The position numbers were made by a program, and so were the translations under genes. 64,000 bases of DNA from NCBI RefSeq assembly GCF_027484365.1, contig NZ_JAIXTC010000019.1, forward strand, positions 1 through 64,000, in the 5' to 3' direction. Positions 8,618 to 16,632 of the stretch are shown piece after piece. How positions within the stretch are numbered: the first letter of the stretch is position 1; the number at the start of each line of letters is the position of its first letter. The stretch comes from Brevundimonas sp. GTDB taxonomy: Bacteria; Pseudomonadota; Alphaproteobacteria; Caulobacterales; Caulobacteraceae. The notes beneath the pieces are model-generated. The model had not been told where the DNA came from and made no database searches. It saw only the letters and a list, made by a program, of their open reading frames with translations.

Positions 8618-8941
8618 TCAGCGCAAATGCGGCCCCACCTTCTTCTCCAGCAAGGCCACCAGCTCCGGCTGCATGAAGCCGTAGTCGTCGGGGATGTCGA
8701 GGCAGACGACGCGGGCGGACTTCAGGCTCTTGCGGAACCGCTTCTGGAGCCGCGAGCGATGGGCGCGCTCCATGACGAAGATGATGTCGGCCCATTCGAC
8801 CAGTTCATCGGTGCAGGGCTCGTCCGCATCGGGCGCCAGCCCGGCCGACGCCGTCTCCACCCCCGGCCAGGCGGCGAAGACCTGCTCGGCCGTCGGCGAG
8901 CGGAGGCGGTTGCGGGAGCAGAGGAAGAGGAGGTCGGTCAG
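8618..8941 (-). CDS. Low-molecular-weight tyrosine phosphatase-like protein with abnormal start
   Basis: The reading frame encodes LFLCSRNRLRSPTAEQVF, which holds the C(x)5R active-site loop of low-molecular-weight protein tyrosine phosphatases. DIPDDYGFMQPELV near the end resembles the short (about 105-residue) subgroup of this family. Aligning on the active site, the natural start should be at 8941, but the codon there is CTG. No ATG or GTG is in frame upstream before a run of TTG codons that lie inside the RES gene. The RES stop is one base before the CTG. Either CTG initiates, helped by coupling to RES termination, or the gene lost its start when the RES gene arrived. The active site looks intact. 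Confidence 0.6.
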   Translation of the reverse strand: MTDLLFLCSRNRLRSPTAEQVFAAWPGVETASAGLAPDADEPCTDELVEWADIIFVMERAHRSRLQKRFRKSLKSARVVCLDIPDDYGFMQPELVALLEKKVGPHLR

Positions 8942-8942
8942 G

Positions 8943-9989
8943 TTAGTCGAACTGCACCGGGCCAAAATAGCCGCCGTAAACAACTTGATTGAGCACAAAT
9001 CGATTTATGCTCGTCACCGCCAACCGACCATCGTCGACCGGCTGACCGAAAATCGCGACGTTTTCCACGATCTTTGATCTCTCTTGATCACGCAGCGTCG
9101 GTATCAACCGATGCGCAAGGCCAAAGGTCGTTTCAAACGGAATCCCGCCGGTTCTCATAAGGCTAAAGTAGGAGGGAAACCGTACGCCTGCGAAGCCAGC
9201 GTCTTGCGCGGCTGCCGCAATTGCTTGGGAAATTGGATAGGCATGGGAGCGCGCTAGGAAAAGCATGTGAACGGCCATGTCCAAGCTCTCGAACTCGGTA
9301 CAGGTTTCAGGCAGCACTTCAGTGAGATCTAAAATTTTGAGCTGCTCAGTTGGCTCAAGTGTTCCAACGTAGATGTCGTCTTCCGCCGATACTCGGCACT
9401 CGTGAAGGCATACTTGCAGGTCGGGTGATGCATAGAGTGTGGGACTACCCTCCGGGTTTAGGCGAGCCGCCTTGGCCAATGCCGGAGGAGGTGCATCGTA
9501 TTCCCTCGCATTTTCTGGCTCGTGCGGATTCACTCGAAGCCGGTACACCTTTTCTCCAGGCTCGAGCGAGACAGATGGATACTCCGCAAGGATGCGTTGG
9601 ATAATCGCATCCCTATCCCCACTCTGGAGAGCTTGCAGGGGCTCAATCTCGCCAATCATCCAAAGGCGCGGGCCGTAGTGAAATACGCCGATGCCGGCGG
9701 CCTTAGTGATGAGGTCCATATCGGATGCCAATGGCTCCCCGAAGCGCACTTCAACGTCTCGCTGATCGTTGATCTGAAGCCTTGGTGCGCCGCCGAAATC
9801 CGTTCGGATGACGCTACCTTGTACGAAGAAGCTATACGCTAGTTGGCGAATAGCACTGACGTCGAGCGCGCGGCCCTCGTCGCTTCCGCATTGAAGACAC
9901 CTAGCTCCGGTCGCTTCGCGATTGAACTCTGCAAGAAGCCGCAGTCCTTGATCGCCAAAACATCTCGAACACAGCGGAGCCTCGTTCAT
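8943..9989 (-). CDS. Zinc-ribbon/HEPN-RES N-terminal plus RES domain protein
   Basis: Predicted product is 348 residues from the ATG; a GTG three codons upstream overlaps the pccB stop and is possible. The N-terminus has a C-x2-C pair at residues 7/10 and another at 31/34, matching the HEPN/RES N-terminal domain 1 layout. The C-terminal half is a RES domain: VYRLRV (Arg), LHECRV (Glu) and VRFPSYFS (Ser) are the three name-giving residues. RES enzymes include NAD+-degrading toxins of Xre-RES modules, but no Xre antitoxin is visible. Base composition is visibly less GC-rich than pccB or topA, suggesting transfer. Toxin or defence function is inferred. Confidence 0.75.
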   Translation of the reverse strand: MNEAPLCSRCFGDQGLRLLAEFNREATGARCLQCGSDEGRALDVSAIRQLAYSFFVQGSVIRTDFGGAPRLQINDQRDVEVRFGEPLASDMDLITKAAGIGVFHYGPRLWMIGEIEPLQALQSGDRDAIIQRILAEYPSVSLEPGEKVYRLRVNPHEPENAREYDAPPPALAKAARLNPEGSPTLYASPDLQVCLHECRVSAEDDIYVGTLEPTEQLKILDLTEVLPETCTEFESLDMAVHMLFLARSHAYPISQAIAAAAQDAGFAGVRFPSYFSLMRTGGIPFETTFGLAHRLIPTLRDQERSKIVENVAIFGQPVDDGRLAVTSINRFVLNQVVYGGYFGPVQFD

Positions 9990-9994
9990 CGAAC

Positions 9995-11527
9995 TCACAG
10001 CGGAATGTTATCGTGCTTCTTCCACGGGTTCGTCTGCGACTTGTTCTTCAGCGTCCGTAGCGCCCGGATCAGCCGCCGCCGCGTGCCATGCGGCATGATC
10101 ACATCGTCGATGTATCCCAGCCCCGCCGCCACGAAGGGGTTGGCGAACCTTTCCTTGTACTCGGCTTCCCGCGCCGCCAGCGCCTCCGGGTCGCCGGCCT
10201 CCTTGCGGAAGATGATCTCGACCGCGCCCTTGGCGCCCATGACGGCGATCTCGGCCGAGGGCCAGGCGTAGTTGACGTCGCCGCGCAGGTGTTTGGAGCT
10301 CATCACGTCATAGGCGCCGCCATAGGCCTTGCGCGTGATCACGGTCAGTTTGGGCACCGTGGCCTCGGCATAGGCGAACAGCAGCTTGGCGCCATGCTTG
10401 ATCAGGGCGCCGTACTCCTGGCGCGTGCCGGGCATGAAGCCGGGGACGTCGACGAAGGTCACCAGAGGGATGCCGAAGGCGTCGCAGAAGCGGACGAAGC
10501 GGGCGGCCTTGCGGCTGGAATCGATGTCGAGGACGCCGGCCAGGACCTGGGGCTGGTTGGCGACAATGCCGATCGGCTGGCCGTCGAGGCGGCCGAAGCC
10601 GCAGACGATGTTCCTGGCGAAATCGGCCCCGATCTCGAAGAAGTCGGCCTCATCGACCGTCTTCAGGATCAGCTCCTTGATGTCATAGGGCTGGTTCGGA
10701 TTGGCCGGGACCAGGGTGTCGAGGCTGGCCTCGTCGCGGTCCGGATCATCGTAGCTGTCGCGGACGGGGGGCTTCTCGCGGTTCGACAAAGGCAGGAAGC
10801 CGATCAGGCGGCGGACCTCCGACAGGGCCTCCAGATCGTTCTCGAAGGCGCCGTCGGCGACGCCCGACTTGCCGGCATGGACGCGGGCGCCGCCCAGGTC
10901 CTCGTGGCTGACCACCTCGTTGGTGACGGTGCGGACCACGTCGGGGCCGGTCACATACATGTAGGAGGTGTCCTTCACCATGAAGATGAAGTCGGTGATG
11001 GCCGGCGAATAGACGTCGCCGCCCGCGCACGGCCCCATGATGACGCTGATCTGGGGGATGACGCCCGAGGCCAGGGTGTTCTGCAGGAAGATGTCGGCAT
11101 AGCCGGCGAGGCTCTCGACCCCTTCCTGGATGCGGGCGCCGCCGGCGTCGAACAGGCCGATGATCGGGGCGCCGTTGGTCAGGGCCATGGTCTGGAGCTT
11201 GACGATCTTGGCCGCATGCGCGCCGCTAAGAGAGCCGCCGAAGACCGTGAAATCCTTGGAGAAGACATAGACCAGACGGCCGCCGATGGTCCCCCGCCCG
11301 GTGACCACCCCGTCGCCGGGAACGCGCTGGTTTTCCATGCCGAACTGGTGCGAGCGATGCTCGACGAACATGTCGGTCTCTTCGAACGAGCCCTCGTCCA
11401 GCAGGACCTCGATCCGCTCGCGGGCGGTGAGCTTGCCCTTGGCGTGCTGCGAGGCGATGCGGGCGGCGCCGCCCCCCTGACGCGCGGCTTCGCGGCGGGC
11501 TTCGAGCTGGTCGAGGATGGCTTTCAT
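9995..11527 (-). CDS. pccB: Acyl-CoA carboxylase beta subunit (propionyl-CoA type)
   Basis: The 510-residue product is a carboxyltransferase subunit that moves carboxyl from biotin to an acyl-CoA, most likely propionyl-CoA. Evidence is the full-length match in pattern: the [15 protein letters not shown] opening, [14 protein letters not shown] near residue 90, [20 protein letters not shown] near 125, [14 protein letters not shown] near 160, and [16 protein letters not shown] near 405, ending [12 protein letters not shown] methylmalonyl-CoA epimerase gene at 27992 supports a propionyl-CoA to succinyl-CoA route, but the biotin subunit and mutase are not in this window. Confidence 0.93.
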   Translation of the reverse strand: MKAILDQLEARREAARQGGGAARIASQHAKGKLTARERIEVLLDEGSFEETDMFVEHRSHQFGMENQRVPGDGVVTGRGTIGGRLVYVFSKDFTVFGGSLSGAHAAKIVKLQTMALTNGAPIIGLFDAGGARIQEGVESLAGYADIFLQNTLASGVIPQISVIMGPCAGGDVYSPAITDFIFMVKDTSYMYVTGPDVVRTVTNEVVSHEDLGGARVHAGKSGVADGAFENDLEALSEVRRLIGFLPLSNREKPPVRDSYDDPDRDEASLDTLVPANPNQPYDIKELILKTVDEADFFEIGADFARNIVCGFGRLDGQPIGIVANQPQVLAGVLDIDSSRKAARFVRFCDAFGIPLVTFVDVPGFMPGTRQEYGALIKHGAKLLFAYAEATVPKLTVITRKAYGGAYDVMSSKHLRGDVNYAWPSAEIAVMGAKGAVEIIFRKEAGDPEALAAREAEYKERFANPFVAAGLGYIDDVIMPHGTRRRLIRALRTLKNKSQTNPWKKHDNIPL

Positions 11528-11590
11528 GGGGGGTGCTCCTTGGAGGGAGGATTAGGAGCGGCGGCGCGGGGTGGCAAGCTGTCGAGGTCT

Positions 11591-11620
11591 CCTCCCCATG
11601 CGCGGAGGCGCATGGGGAGG
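11591..11620. repeat. Perfect 13 bp palindromic hairpin between recO and pccB
   Basis: CCTCCCCATGCGC (11591-11603) and its exact complement (11608-11620) flank a GGAG loop. It lies 19 bases past the recO stop and 64 bases before the pccB start, on the same leftward transcript. No T tract follows in either direction. It resembles the 145-178 palindrome in its CTCCYCCC arms, so it may be a dispersed repeat that also ends recO transcription. Confidence 0.7.
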
Positions 11621-11638
11621 TGACGGTCCGCGCCCAGC

Positions 11639-12370
11639 CTACAGCCGCCCCTGCTCCGCCAGCTTGTCGACCAGCCAGACGCGGGCCGAGGGGATGGGTT
11701 TGTTCTGGGGGTGGAAGACGAACTGCTCGAGGAAATGGCCGGTCAGGTCGAGGCCGGCGCGGACGTCGCCCTCGGACAGGCCGGCCTGGGCGCCCAGCAT
11801 GAAGGGCGGCAGGGTCAGTAGCTTGTCGGCATAGGGGGCGCCGGCCTCTCGACTGACGGCGCGGCCGGTGCGGGGGCTGACCCAGATCAGGTCGTCCATC
11901 GTGCCGGTGACGGCGCAGCGCGACAGATCCAGGCCGAAGCCGAGATCGTCCAGCAGACCCGCCTCGAAGCGGACGAAGATGGCGGGCCAGACGGCCGGGA
12001 TCTGGAAGGCCGCCATCAGGGCCTCGAAGGCCAGGAAGGCGCCGGGGTGGGGCTCGCGTTCAGGCAAGGCGCCCTGGGCCACCGCAGCGGCGGCGGCGAG
12101 GCCGGTCAGGGCCAGACCGTCGTCGAACAGGGCGCTGGGCCCCTCCCCCACCGGTTCAAGTCGGGCCGAGCCGAGGTGGTCGCTGGTCCGGGCGCGATAG
12201 TCGGCGATGACGCGTGCGCCCGGCTGCAGGAAGGGCTTCATGCGCCGCGACGCGCCCCCGGCGACATAGGCCGAGTGGCGGCCGTGGGTCTCGGTCAGCA
12301 GGTCGACGACCACCCCGGTGTCGCCATGGGCCCGCGCCGACAGGACGAAGGCCTCTTCGTGGAATTCCAT
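11639..12370 (-). CDS. recO: DNA repair protein RecO
   Basis: RecO helps load RecA at gaps in the RecFOR pathway. The 243-residue product begins MEFHEEAFVLSARAHGDTGVVVDLLTETHGRHSAYVAGGASRRMKPF... (an N-terminal OB fold) and continues with a helical C-terminal half containing [25 protein letters not shown]. It lacks the full zinc-binding Cys set of some relatives. The start overlaps the stop of the preceding gene by one base (TGATG), so the two are coupled. recO often follows era, but here it lies 6 kb away. Confidence 0.92.
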   Translation of the reverse strand: MEFHEEAFVLSARAHGDTGVVVDLLTETHGRHSAYVAGGASRRMKPFLQPGARVIADYRARTSDHLGSARLEPVGEGPSALFDDGLALTGLAAAAAVAQGALPEREPHPGAFLAFEALMAAFQIPAVWPAIFVRFEAGLLDDLGFGLDLSRCAVTGTMDDLIWVSPRTGRAVSREAGAPYADKLLTLPPFMLGAQAGLSEGDVRAGLDLTGHFLEQFVFHPQNKPIPSARVWLVDKLAEQGRL

Positions 12371-12858
12371 CAGGGGGCCGGGTCTTCCTTGGCCGCTTCG
12401 TAGGTCCTGATGATCCGCGCGATGGGGCTGGCGAGATCGTTCGGGACGGCGAGGCTGAGGACGTATTGCTCGATCTTCCAGCCGTCGTCGGTCAGCCGCA
12501 TGACGCCGGAGCCGCGCGTGCGACCGTAGCTGTCGTTGGTAAGCTGTTCCTCGAACCAGGCGATGCAGCGGCATTCGATCGGGGCGAGGGTTATGACCCG
12601 CGACGTCGCCGGATAGGACCAGCCCTGTCCGCGCGCGAAATAGGGGCCGACGTAGCCGCGCAGTTCCTCCAGCGTCCAGTGCTCGCCCGCGTCGGTGCCG
12701 ACGAAGCGGGCGTCGGGGGCGTAGAGGGCGAAATAGGCGTCGGCGTCGGCGGCGGCCGAGGCGACGTTGAGCTGGTCGAGGACGGCGGCGACCTCGGCCT
12801 CGGGGGACGTCTCTGGCGTGGCCTGGAGCGCGGCGGCGAGGGCGAGAGCGGCGAACAT
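12370..12858 (-). CDS. NTF2/SnoaL-like secreted protein
   Basis: Predicted product is 162 residues. It has a short hydrophobic start (MFAALALAAALQA) that could be a signal peptide. A cone-fold domain follows: VLDQLNVASAAADADAYFALYAPDARFVG, a fluctuating middle with SRVITL, and a C-terminal strand DDGWKIEQYVLSLAVPND. This is the pattern of the DUF4440/SnoaL nuclear-transport-factor-2-like group, which includes many small enzymes and ligand binders. No catalytic role can be assigned. It is the first gene of a pair with recO and is divergent from the arsR operon. Confidence 0.78.
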   Translation of the reverse strand: MFAALALAAALQATPETSPEAEVAAVLDQLNVASAAADADAYFALYAPDARFVGTDAGEHWTLEELRGYVGPYFARGQGWSYPATSRVITLAPIECRCIAWFEEQLTNDSYGRTRGSGVMRLTDDGWKIEQYVLSLAVPNDLASPIARIIRTYEAAKEDPAP

Positions 12859-12939
12859 GGAGGCCTCCGGCGGATGAGCCCCCGTCCTAACCCTGATCGC
12901 CGCGCTGAGGAACCGCGCCGCCGCTCTGCGCGGTTATTT

Positions 12940-12989
12940 AACCGATCGGTTTACAACACGGTCGGGTCGAGGCATTTAACCGATCAGTT
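12940..12989 (+). promoter_or_regulatory. Two direct-repeat operator-like palindromes before arsR operon
   Basis: AACCGATCGGTT at 12940-12951 is a perfect 12 bp palindrome. AACCGATCAGTT at 12978-12989 is the same site with one change, 38 bases further on. Both sit in a longer shared context: ATTTAACCGATC before and AACACG a few bases after. The second ends 16 bases before the ArsR start codon. ArsR-type repressors usually bind such inverted repeats, so autoregulation is the simplest reading. Confidence 0.65.
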
Positions 12990-13005
12990 CAACACGAAAC
13001 CCGCC

Positions 13006-13353
13006 ATGCAGACCGACCCCCTCTCCGCCAAGTTCGCCGCCCTGGCCGACCCGACCCGTCGGGCCATCCTGGCGCGCCTGACCGAGGGCGAATGTTCGGT
13101 CAGCGACCTGGCGGAACCGTTCGACATGAGTCTGCCGGCGGTCTCCAAACATCTGAAGGTGCTGGAGAAGGCGGGCCTGATCTCTCGCGGCAAGGAGGCC
13201 CAGTGGCGCCCTGCCCGGCTGGAGCCGATGGGCCTGAAGGGCGTTGCCGAGTGGCTGGAGCACTACCGCCGCTACTGGGACAAGAGCTTCGACCGTCTGG
13301 AAGATTATCTGCGCAAGATTCAGAAAGGAAACGACGATGGCCACAGAAACTGA
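13006..13353 (+). CDS. ArsR-family winged-helix repressor
   Basis: The 115-residue product starts MQTDPLSAKFAALADPTRRAILARL and has the helix-turn-helix EPFDMSLPAVSKHLKVLEKAGLI, followed by the wing and a C-terminal helix EWLEHYRRYWDKSFDRLEDYL. No metal-binding Cys motif is present, so arsenic sensing is not indicated. It belongs to the subgroup coupled to SRPBCC genes. The next gene's start lies 17 bases inside its end. It is probably autoregulated through the two palindromes upstream. Confidence 0.92.
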   Translation: MQTDPLSAKFAALADPTRRAILARLTEGECSVSDLAEPFDMSLPAVSKHLKVLEKAGLISRGKEAQWRPARLEPMGLKGVAEWLEHYRRYWDKSFDRLEDYLRKIQKGNDDGHRN

Positions 13354-13840
13354 GACCAATCCCTGCGACACGGACGGCATCGCCCATGCCTTCGAGCTGA
13401 CGATCGAGCGCCTCATCGACGCCTCGCCGGAGAAGGTCTTCAAGGCCTATACGGACCCCGTGATCCTGAGCCAGTGGTTCGCGCCGAAGCCGTGGAAGGT
13501 CGTCGATCCGATCATCGAGCCCCGCGTCGGCGGCCGCTTCAACTTCACCATGCACGGACCGGACGGCGAGGTGTTCCCGAACTCGGGCGTCTTCCTGGAG
13601 GTCATTCCGAACCGCCGCATCATCACCACCGACGCCTTCACCTCCGAGTGGAAGCCGTCGGGCCAGCCCTTCATGGTCGCCCAGGTGGACATGGAGCCGA
13701 CCGCCGACGGCAGGACCAAATACACCGTCGTCGCCCGCCACTGGAACGAAGACACGATGAAGCAGCACGAACAGATGGGCTTCCACGAGGGCTGGGGCAC
13801 GGTCGCCGACCAGCTGGCCGAGATCGTGAAGACGTTCTGA
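13337..13840 (+). CDS. SRPBCC (AHSA1-like) domain protein, first copy
   Basis: The 167-residue product has the AHSA1/START-like fold signature: ELTIERLIDASPEKVFKAYTDP, LSQWFAPKPW, EPRVGGRFNFTMHGPDG, a central EVIPNRRIITTDAF, and the C-terminal helix GFHEGWGTVADQLAEIVKTF that closes the hydrophobic cavity. The ligand is unknown. The start ATG overlaps arsR by 17 bases, with AAGGAAA upstream. Genes of this type are regularly found with an ArsR repressor. Confidence 0.9.
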   Translation: MATETETNPCDTDGIAHAFELTIERLIDASPEKVFKAYTDPVILSQWFAPKPWKVVDPIIEPRVGGRFNFTMHGPDGEVFPNSGVFLEVIPNRRIITTDAFTSEWKPSGQPFMVAQVDMEPTADGRTKYTVVARHWNEDTMKQHEQMGFHEGWGTVADQLAEIVKTF

Positions 13841-13844
13841 GCCG

Positions 13845-14336
13845 ATGCCCACTCCTGTTTCCGGCATCGTCGCCGAGGCGACCGCCCGTCCGACCCTGAA
13901 CCTGCAGCGCGTCTTCGATGCGCCACGCGACCTGGTCTGGCGCGCCTGGTCCAATCCGGAGATCCTGGTCCTGTGGATGGGACCGGTCGAATGGCCGGCG
14001 GTCAGCGCGACGGTCGACTTCCGGGTCGGCGGCGCCTGGCGCATCTGCCTGCGCTCGCCGACGACCGGCGAGGACCTGTGGCAGGGCGGGGTCTATCGCG
14101 AGATCGTCGCCCCCGAACGGATCGTCTTCACCTTCAAATGGGACGACAGCCACGAGGACGGACCGCCGGTCGACACCCTGGTCACCGTCCGCTTCGCCGA
14201 AACGGCGGACGGCCGGACCCGGATGGACTTCACCCACGAGGGTCTGAAGTCCGAACAGAGCCTGACCGGCCACAGACATGGCTGGACGTCCACCGCCGAC
14301 CGGCTGGAAGCCTGGCTGGCCGCCAATCCCGACTGA
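13845..14336 (+). CDS. SRPBCC (AHSA1-like) domain protein, second copy
   Basis: The 163-residue product is a second SRPBCC protein in the same operon, starting 5 bases after the first ends. Motifs: LQRVFDAPRDLVWRAWSNPEILVLWMGP, VDFRVGGAWRICLRSP, PERIVFTFKWDDS, DFTHEGLKS and the closing helix WTSTADRLEAWLA. It differs enough from its neighbour to be an old paralogue. Its ligand is unknown. Having two copies side by side suggests either different ligands or a heterodimer. Confidence 0.9.
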   Translation: MPTPVSGIVAEATARPTLNLQRVFDAPRDLVWRAWSNPEILVLWMGPVEWPAVSATVDFRVGGAWRICLRSPTTGEDLWQGGVYREIVAPERIVFTFKWDDSHEDGPPVDTLVTVRFAETADGRTRMDFTHEGLKSEQSLTGHRHGWTSTADRLEAWLAANPD

Positions 14337-14359
14337 ACGCTTTCAAGGAGGAGACCACC

Positions 14360-14815
14360 ATGAAGATCGTGACGAGTCTGAGCTTCGCCGGAAATTGCCG
14401 GGAAGCCTTCGAGTTCTACGCCAGGGTTCTGGGCGGCGAGATCACCGCCGCCATGCCCTACGGCGACGCACCACCGGAGATGCCGATGCCGGTCGAGATG
14501 AAGGACTGGCTCATGCATTGCTGGTTGCAGGTCGGCGATCAGGCGCTCATGGGCTCGGATATGCATTCGGACTGGGCCACCCACATCAATGAACCCAAGA
14601 ACGGGTTCGACGTGACCTTCCACACCGACAGCTACGAGGAAGGCCAACGGATCTTCGACGCCCTGTCCGAAGGCGGCACGGTGGTCATGGCGTTCGGCGA
14701 AACCTTCTGGTCGCCGGGCTACGGCAACTTCACCGACAGGTTCGGCATCCCGTGGATGATCAACGTCGTGCCGTCGGCCGACTGGGCCCCCGCCCACCTG
14801 CGAGGCGCGGCGTGA
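14360..14815 (+). CDS. VOC-fold (PhnB/glyoxalase-like) protein
   Basis: The 151-residue product begins MKIVTSLSFAGNCREAFEFYARVLGGEI, with later GDQALMGSDM, GFDVTFHTDSYEEGQRIFDALSEGG and FWSPGYGNFTDRFGIPWMIN. This is the pattern of the PhnB-like branch of the vicinal oxygen chelate superfamily. Metal ligands cannot be assigned with confidence. AAGGAGGAG lies 7 bases before the ATG, the strongest ribosome site in the operon. Its stop overlaps the start of the next gene (TGATG). Confidence 0.88.
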   Translation: MKIVTSLSFAGNCREAFEFYARVLGGEITAAMPYGDAPPEMPMPVEMKDWLMHCWLQVGDQALMGSDMHSDWATHINEPKNGFDVTFHTDSYEEGQRIFDALSEGGTVVMAFGETFWSPGYGNFTDRFGIPWMINVVPSADWAPAHLRGAA

Positions 14816-15201
14816 TGAAGGCCTCGCCCATGGTCTGGACCGGTCGCGTGCTGACCGGCCTGTTCGCCCTGTTCATGCTGGGCGCCTCGGTCACGCCGAA
14901 ACTAATGGGCATGCCCGTCGCAGCCGAGACCCTGACGGCGCTGGGCTGGTCGGCTGAATGGGCGCTGCCCATCGGGCTGATGGAGCTGGGATTCGTGATC
15001 CTCTACCTCTATCCGCGCACCAGCGTGCTGGGGGCGGTGATGATGACCGGCCTGCTCGGCGGGGCGATGGCGACTCAGGTGCGGGTCGACAGCCCCCTGT
15101 TCAGCCACCAGCTGTTCAGCCTCTATCTCGGCCTGATCATGTGGGGTGGCCTGTGGCTGCGGGACGAGCGGCTGAAGGCCCTGTTCCCCTTCCGGCGCTG
15201 A
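14815..15201 (+). CDS. DoxX-family small membrane protein
   Basis: The 128-residue product has four predicted membrane helices (about residues 10-28, 48-66, 72-90, 96-115). It shows the DoxX-like pattern GRVLTGLFALFMLGASVTPKLMG and WALPIGLMELGFVILYLYPRT. The last gene of the arsR-SRPBCC-SRPBCC-VOC operon, it is coupled by a one-base overlap. Such DoxX proteins are often found with SRPBCC and VOC genes, but their activity is unknown. Confidence 0.88.
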   Translation: MKASPMVWTGRVLTGLFALFMLGASVTPKLMGMPVAAETLTALGWSAEWALPIGLMELGFVILYLYPRTSVLGAVMMTGLLGGAMATQVRVDSPLFSHQLFSLYLGLIMWGGLWLRDERLKALFPFRR

Positions 15202-15225
15202 GTTGCGGGCCAGCGGCGCTGGCGG

Positions 15226-16464
15226 TCAGTCCGCCAGCGCCTGCGGGAAGGCATGGCCGAGCGCCTCGGCCATGGCCTGCTGCGAGATCAGCAGGACCTC
15301 CTTCTGCTGGTGGTAGTTGTTCGACAGCACGATCACCGCGATGCGGTTGTCCGGCTGCCAGGTCTCGATGTTGCGGAAGCCCGACCAGCTGCCGGTGTGG
15401 TAGATTTCGTACTCCTGGAAGGCGGGCGTGACGCGCGTGCCCAGCCGGTTGGCCATCAGGCCATAGCCCCAGGCGCGGTGCGGCCGCCCGCTCCGCTCGT
15501 TCGGCTGATCGGCGGGGGAATGGTCCGTGATCATCATGGCGTAGCTCGAGGCGCTCAGGACATGGCCCTGGTTCAGGGCCCGCTCCCACACCAGCAGATC
15601 GTCGAGCGTCGAATAGAGGGCGCCGGCGCCCGCGACGATCGAGACGTTCGGAAGGCGCTGGGCCGTCAGTCCCTCGGGGAAGGTCGCGTGGCCGGTGACG
15701 ATGCCGAGGTCGGTGTCGTCATCGAAGCCCGTGTCCTTCATGCCCAGAGGTTCGAAGAAGGTGGTGCGGAGATAGTCGGGGAAGCGCCGGCCGCTGGCGA
15801 TCTCGACGATGGCGGCGGCCAGGTTGAAACCGGCGTTGTTGTATTGGACCTTCGTTCCCGGTTCGAAGGACAGACGGAAAGCCTTTGAATCCTCTGTGAG
15901 TTCATCGAGCGTGGCGGGCGTGACTCGACGATTGCCCCAGCCGGGCCGGGCCATCAGGTCGGGAATGCCCGAGGTGTGGGAGATCAGGTGATGGATCTTC
16001 AACGGCGCCCAGGCGGCGGGGCAAGGCTGGATCCACCGGCAGACCGGATCGTCGACCGTCAGTTTCCCCTCGTCCTGCAGCTTCAGGATCGCCGCGGCCG
16101 TGAACTGTTTGGAGATGGAGGCGAGGCGGAAGCGCGAGCCGATCCGCAGCGGCGCGCCGGTGGCGACGTCGGCGGTCCCGTAGGCCTGGCGGAACAGGAT
16201 GTCGTCGCCGCGCGCGACCAGGACCGCGCCCATGAACCGGCCGGCATCGGCCTCGCGCTGCAGGCGGGCGGTCAGTTGCGGCAGGGCCTCGACGACCTCG
16301 AGCGGCGGGCGTGGCGGCAGGGGCGCGAGACGCGACGAGGCGGTCGGCCGGGGATGACTGGTCAGGACGGCGGCGAGGCCCGCGCCGCCGATCAGGACGA
16401 CGACGGCGATCAGGCCGAGGAAAAGCCGGGGGTGGTTCCCGGCGGTACGCGGAACGTCAAACAT
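15226..16464 (-). CDS. Beta-lactamase-related serine hydrolase
   Basis: The 412-residue product has an N-terminal membrane anchor or uncleaved signal (LFLGLIAVVVLIGGAGLAAVL, residues 14-34) and a Pro-rich linker. A class C beta-lactamase/D-peptidase-like domain follows. The nucleophile motif SxxK is SISK in FRLASISKQFTAAA, and the second motif is YNN in VQYNNAGFNLA. TSGIPDL supports the family. It is likely periplasmic. The substrate may be a peptide, an ester or cell wall; lactam resistance should not be assumed. It converges on the DoxX gene with 24 bases between. Confidence 0.88.
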   Translation of the reverse strand: MFDVPRTAGNHPRLFLGLIAVVVLIGGAGLAAVLTSHPRPTASSRLAPLPPRPPLEVVEALPQLTARLQREADAGRFMGAVLVARGDDILFRQAYGTADVATGAPLRIGSRFRLASISKQFTAAAILKLQDEGKLTVDDPVCRWIQPCPAAWAPLKIHHLISHTSGIPDLMARPGWGNRRVTPATLDELTEDSKAFRLSFEPGTKVQYNNAGFNLAAAIVEIASGRRFPDYLRTTFFEPLGMKDTGFDDDTDLGIVTGHATFPEGLTAQRLPNVSIVAGAGALYSTLDDLLVWERALNQGHVLSASSYAMMITDHSPADQPNERSGRPHRAWGYGLMANRLGTRVTPAFQEYEIYHTGSWSGFRNIETWQPDNRIAVIVLSNNYHQQKEVLLISQQAMAEALGHAFPQALAD

Positions 16465-16632
16465 CGAGGCTTGGTAACGCCTGCGGACGATTCGTCACCC
16501 CATCGGCCGATCCCGTTTGCGTCATCCTCCGATTTGATCAGAAGCAGCCTTCGTGGCGACGAAGCGGCGCGATGGCTGACGGGATCTGTCGCGTTCACCT
16601 GAGGCGCCCGGGGACCTGCAATGGTGACGATG

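Noticed and set aside
10088-11623. 511-codon rightward frame opposite pccB
   Set aside because: Shadow of pccB by the same composition criterion.
13006-13353. ArsR protein as an arsenic sensor
   Set aside because: No Cys-based metal-binding motif and no arsenic genes nearby.
15226-16464. Serine hydrolase as an antibiotic-resistance beta-lactamase
   Set aside because: SxxK and YxN motifs are shared by many esterases and peptidases; nothing specific to resistance enzymes is visible.
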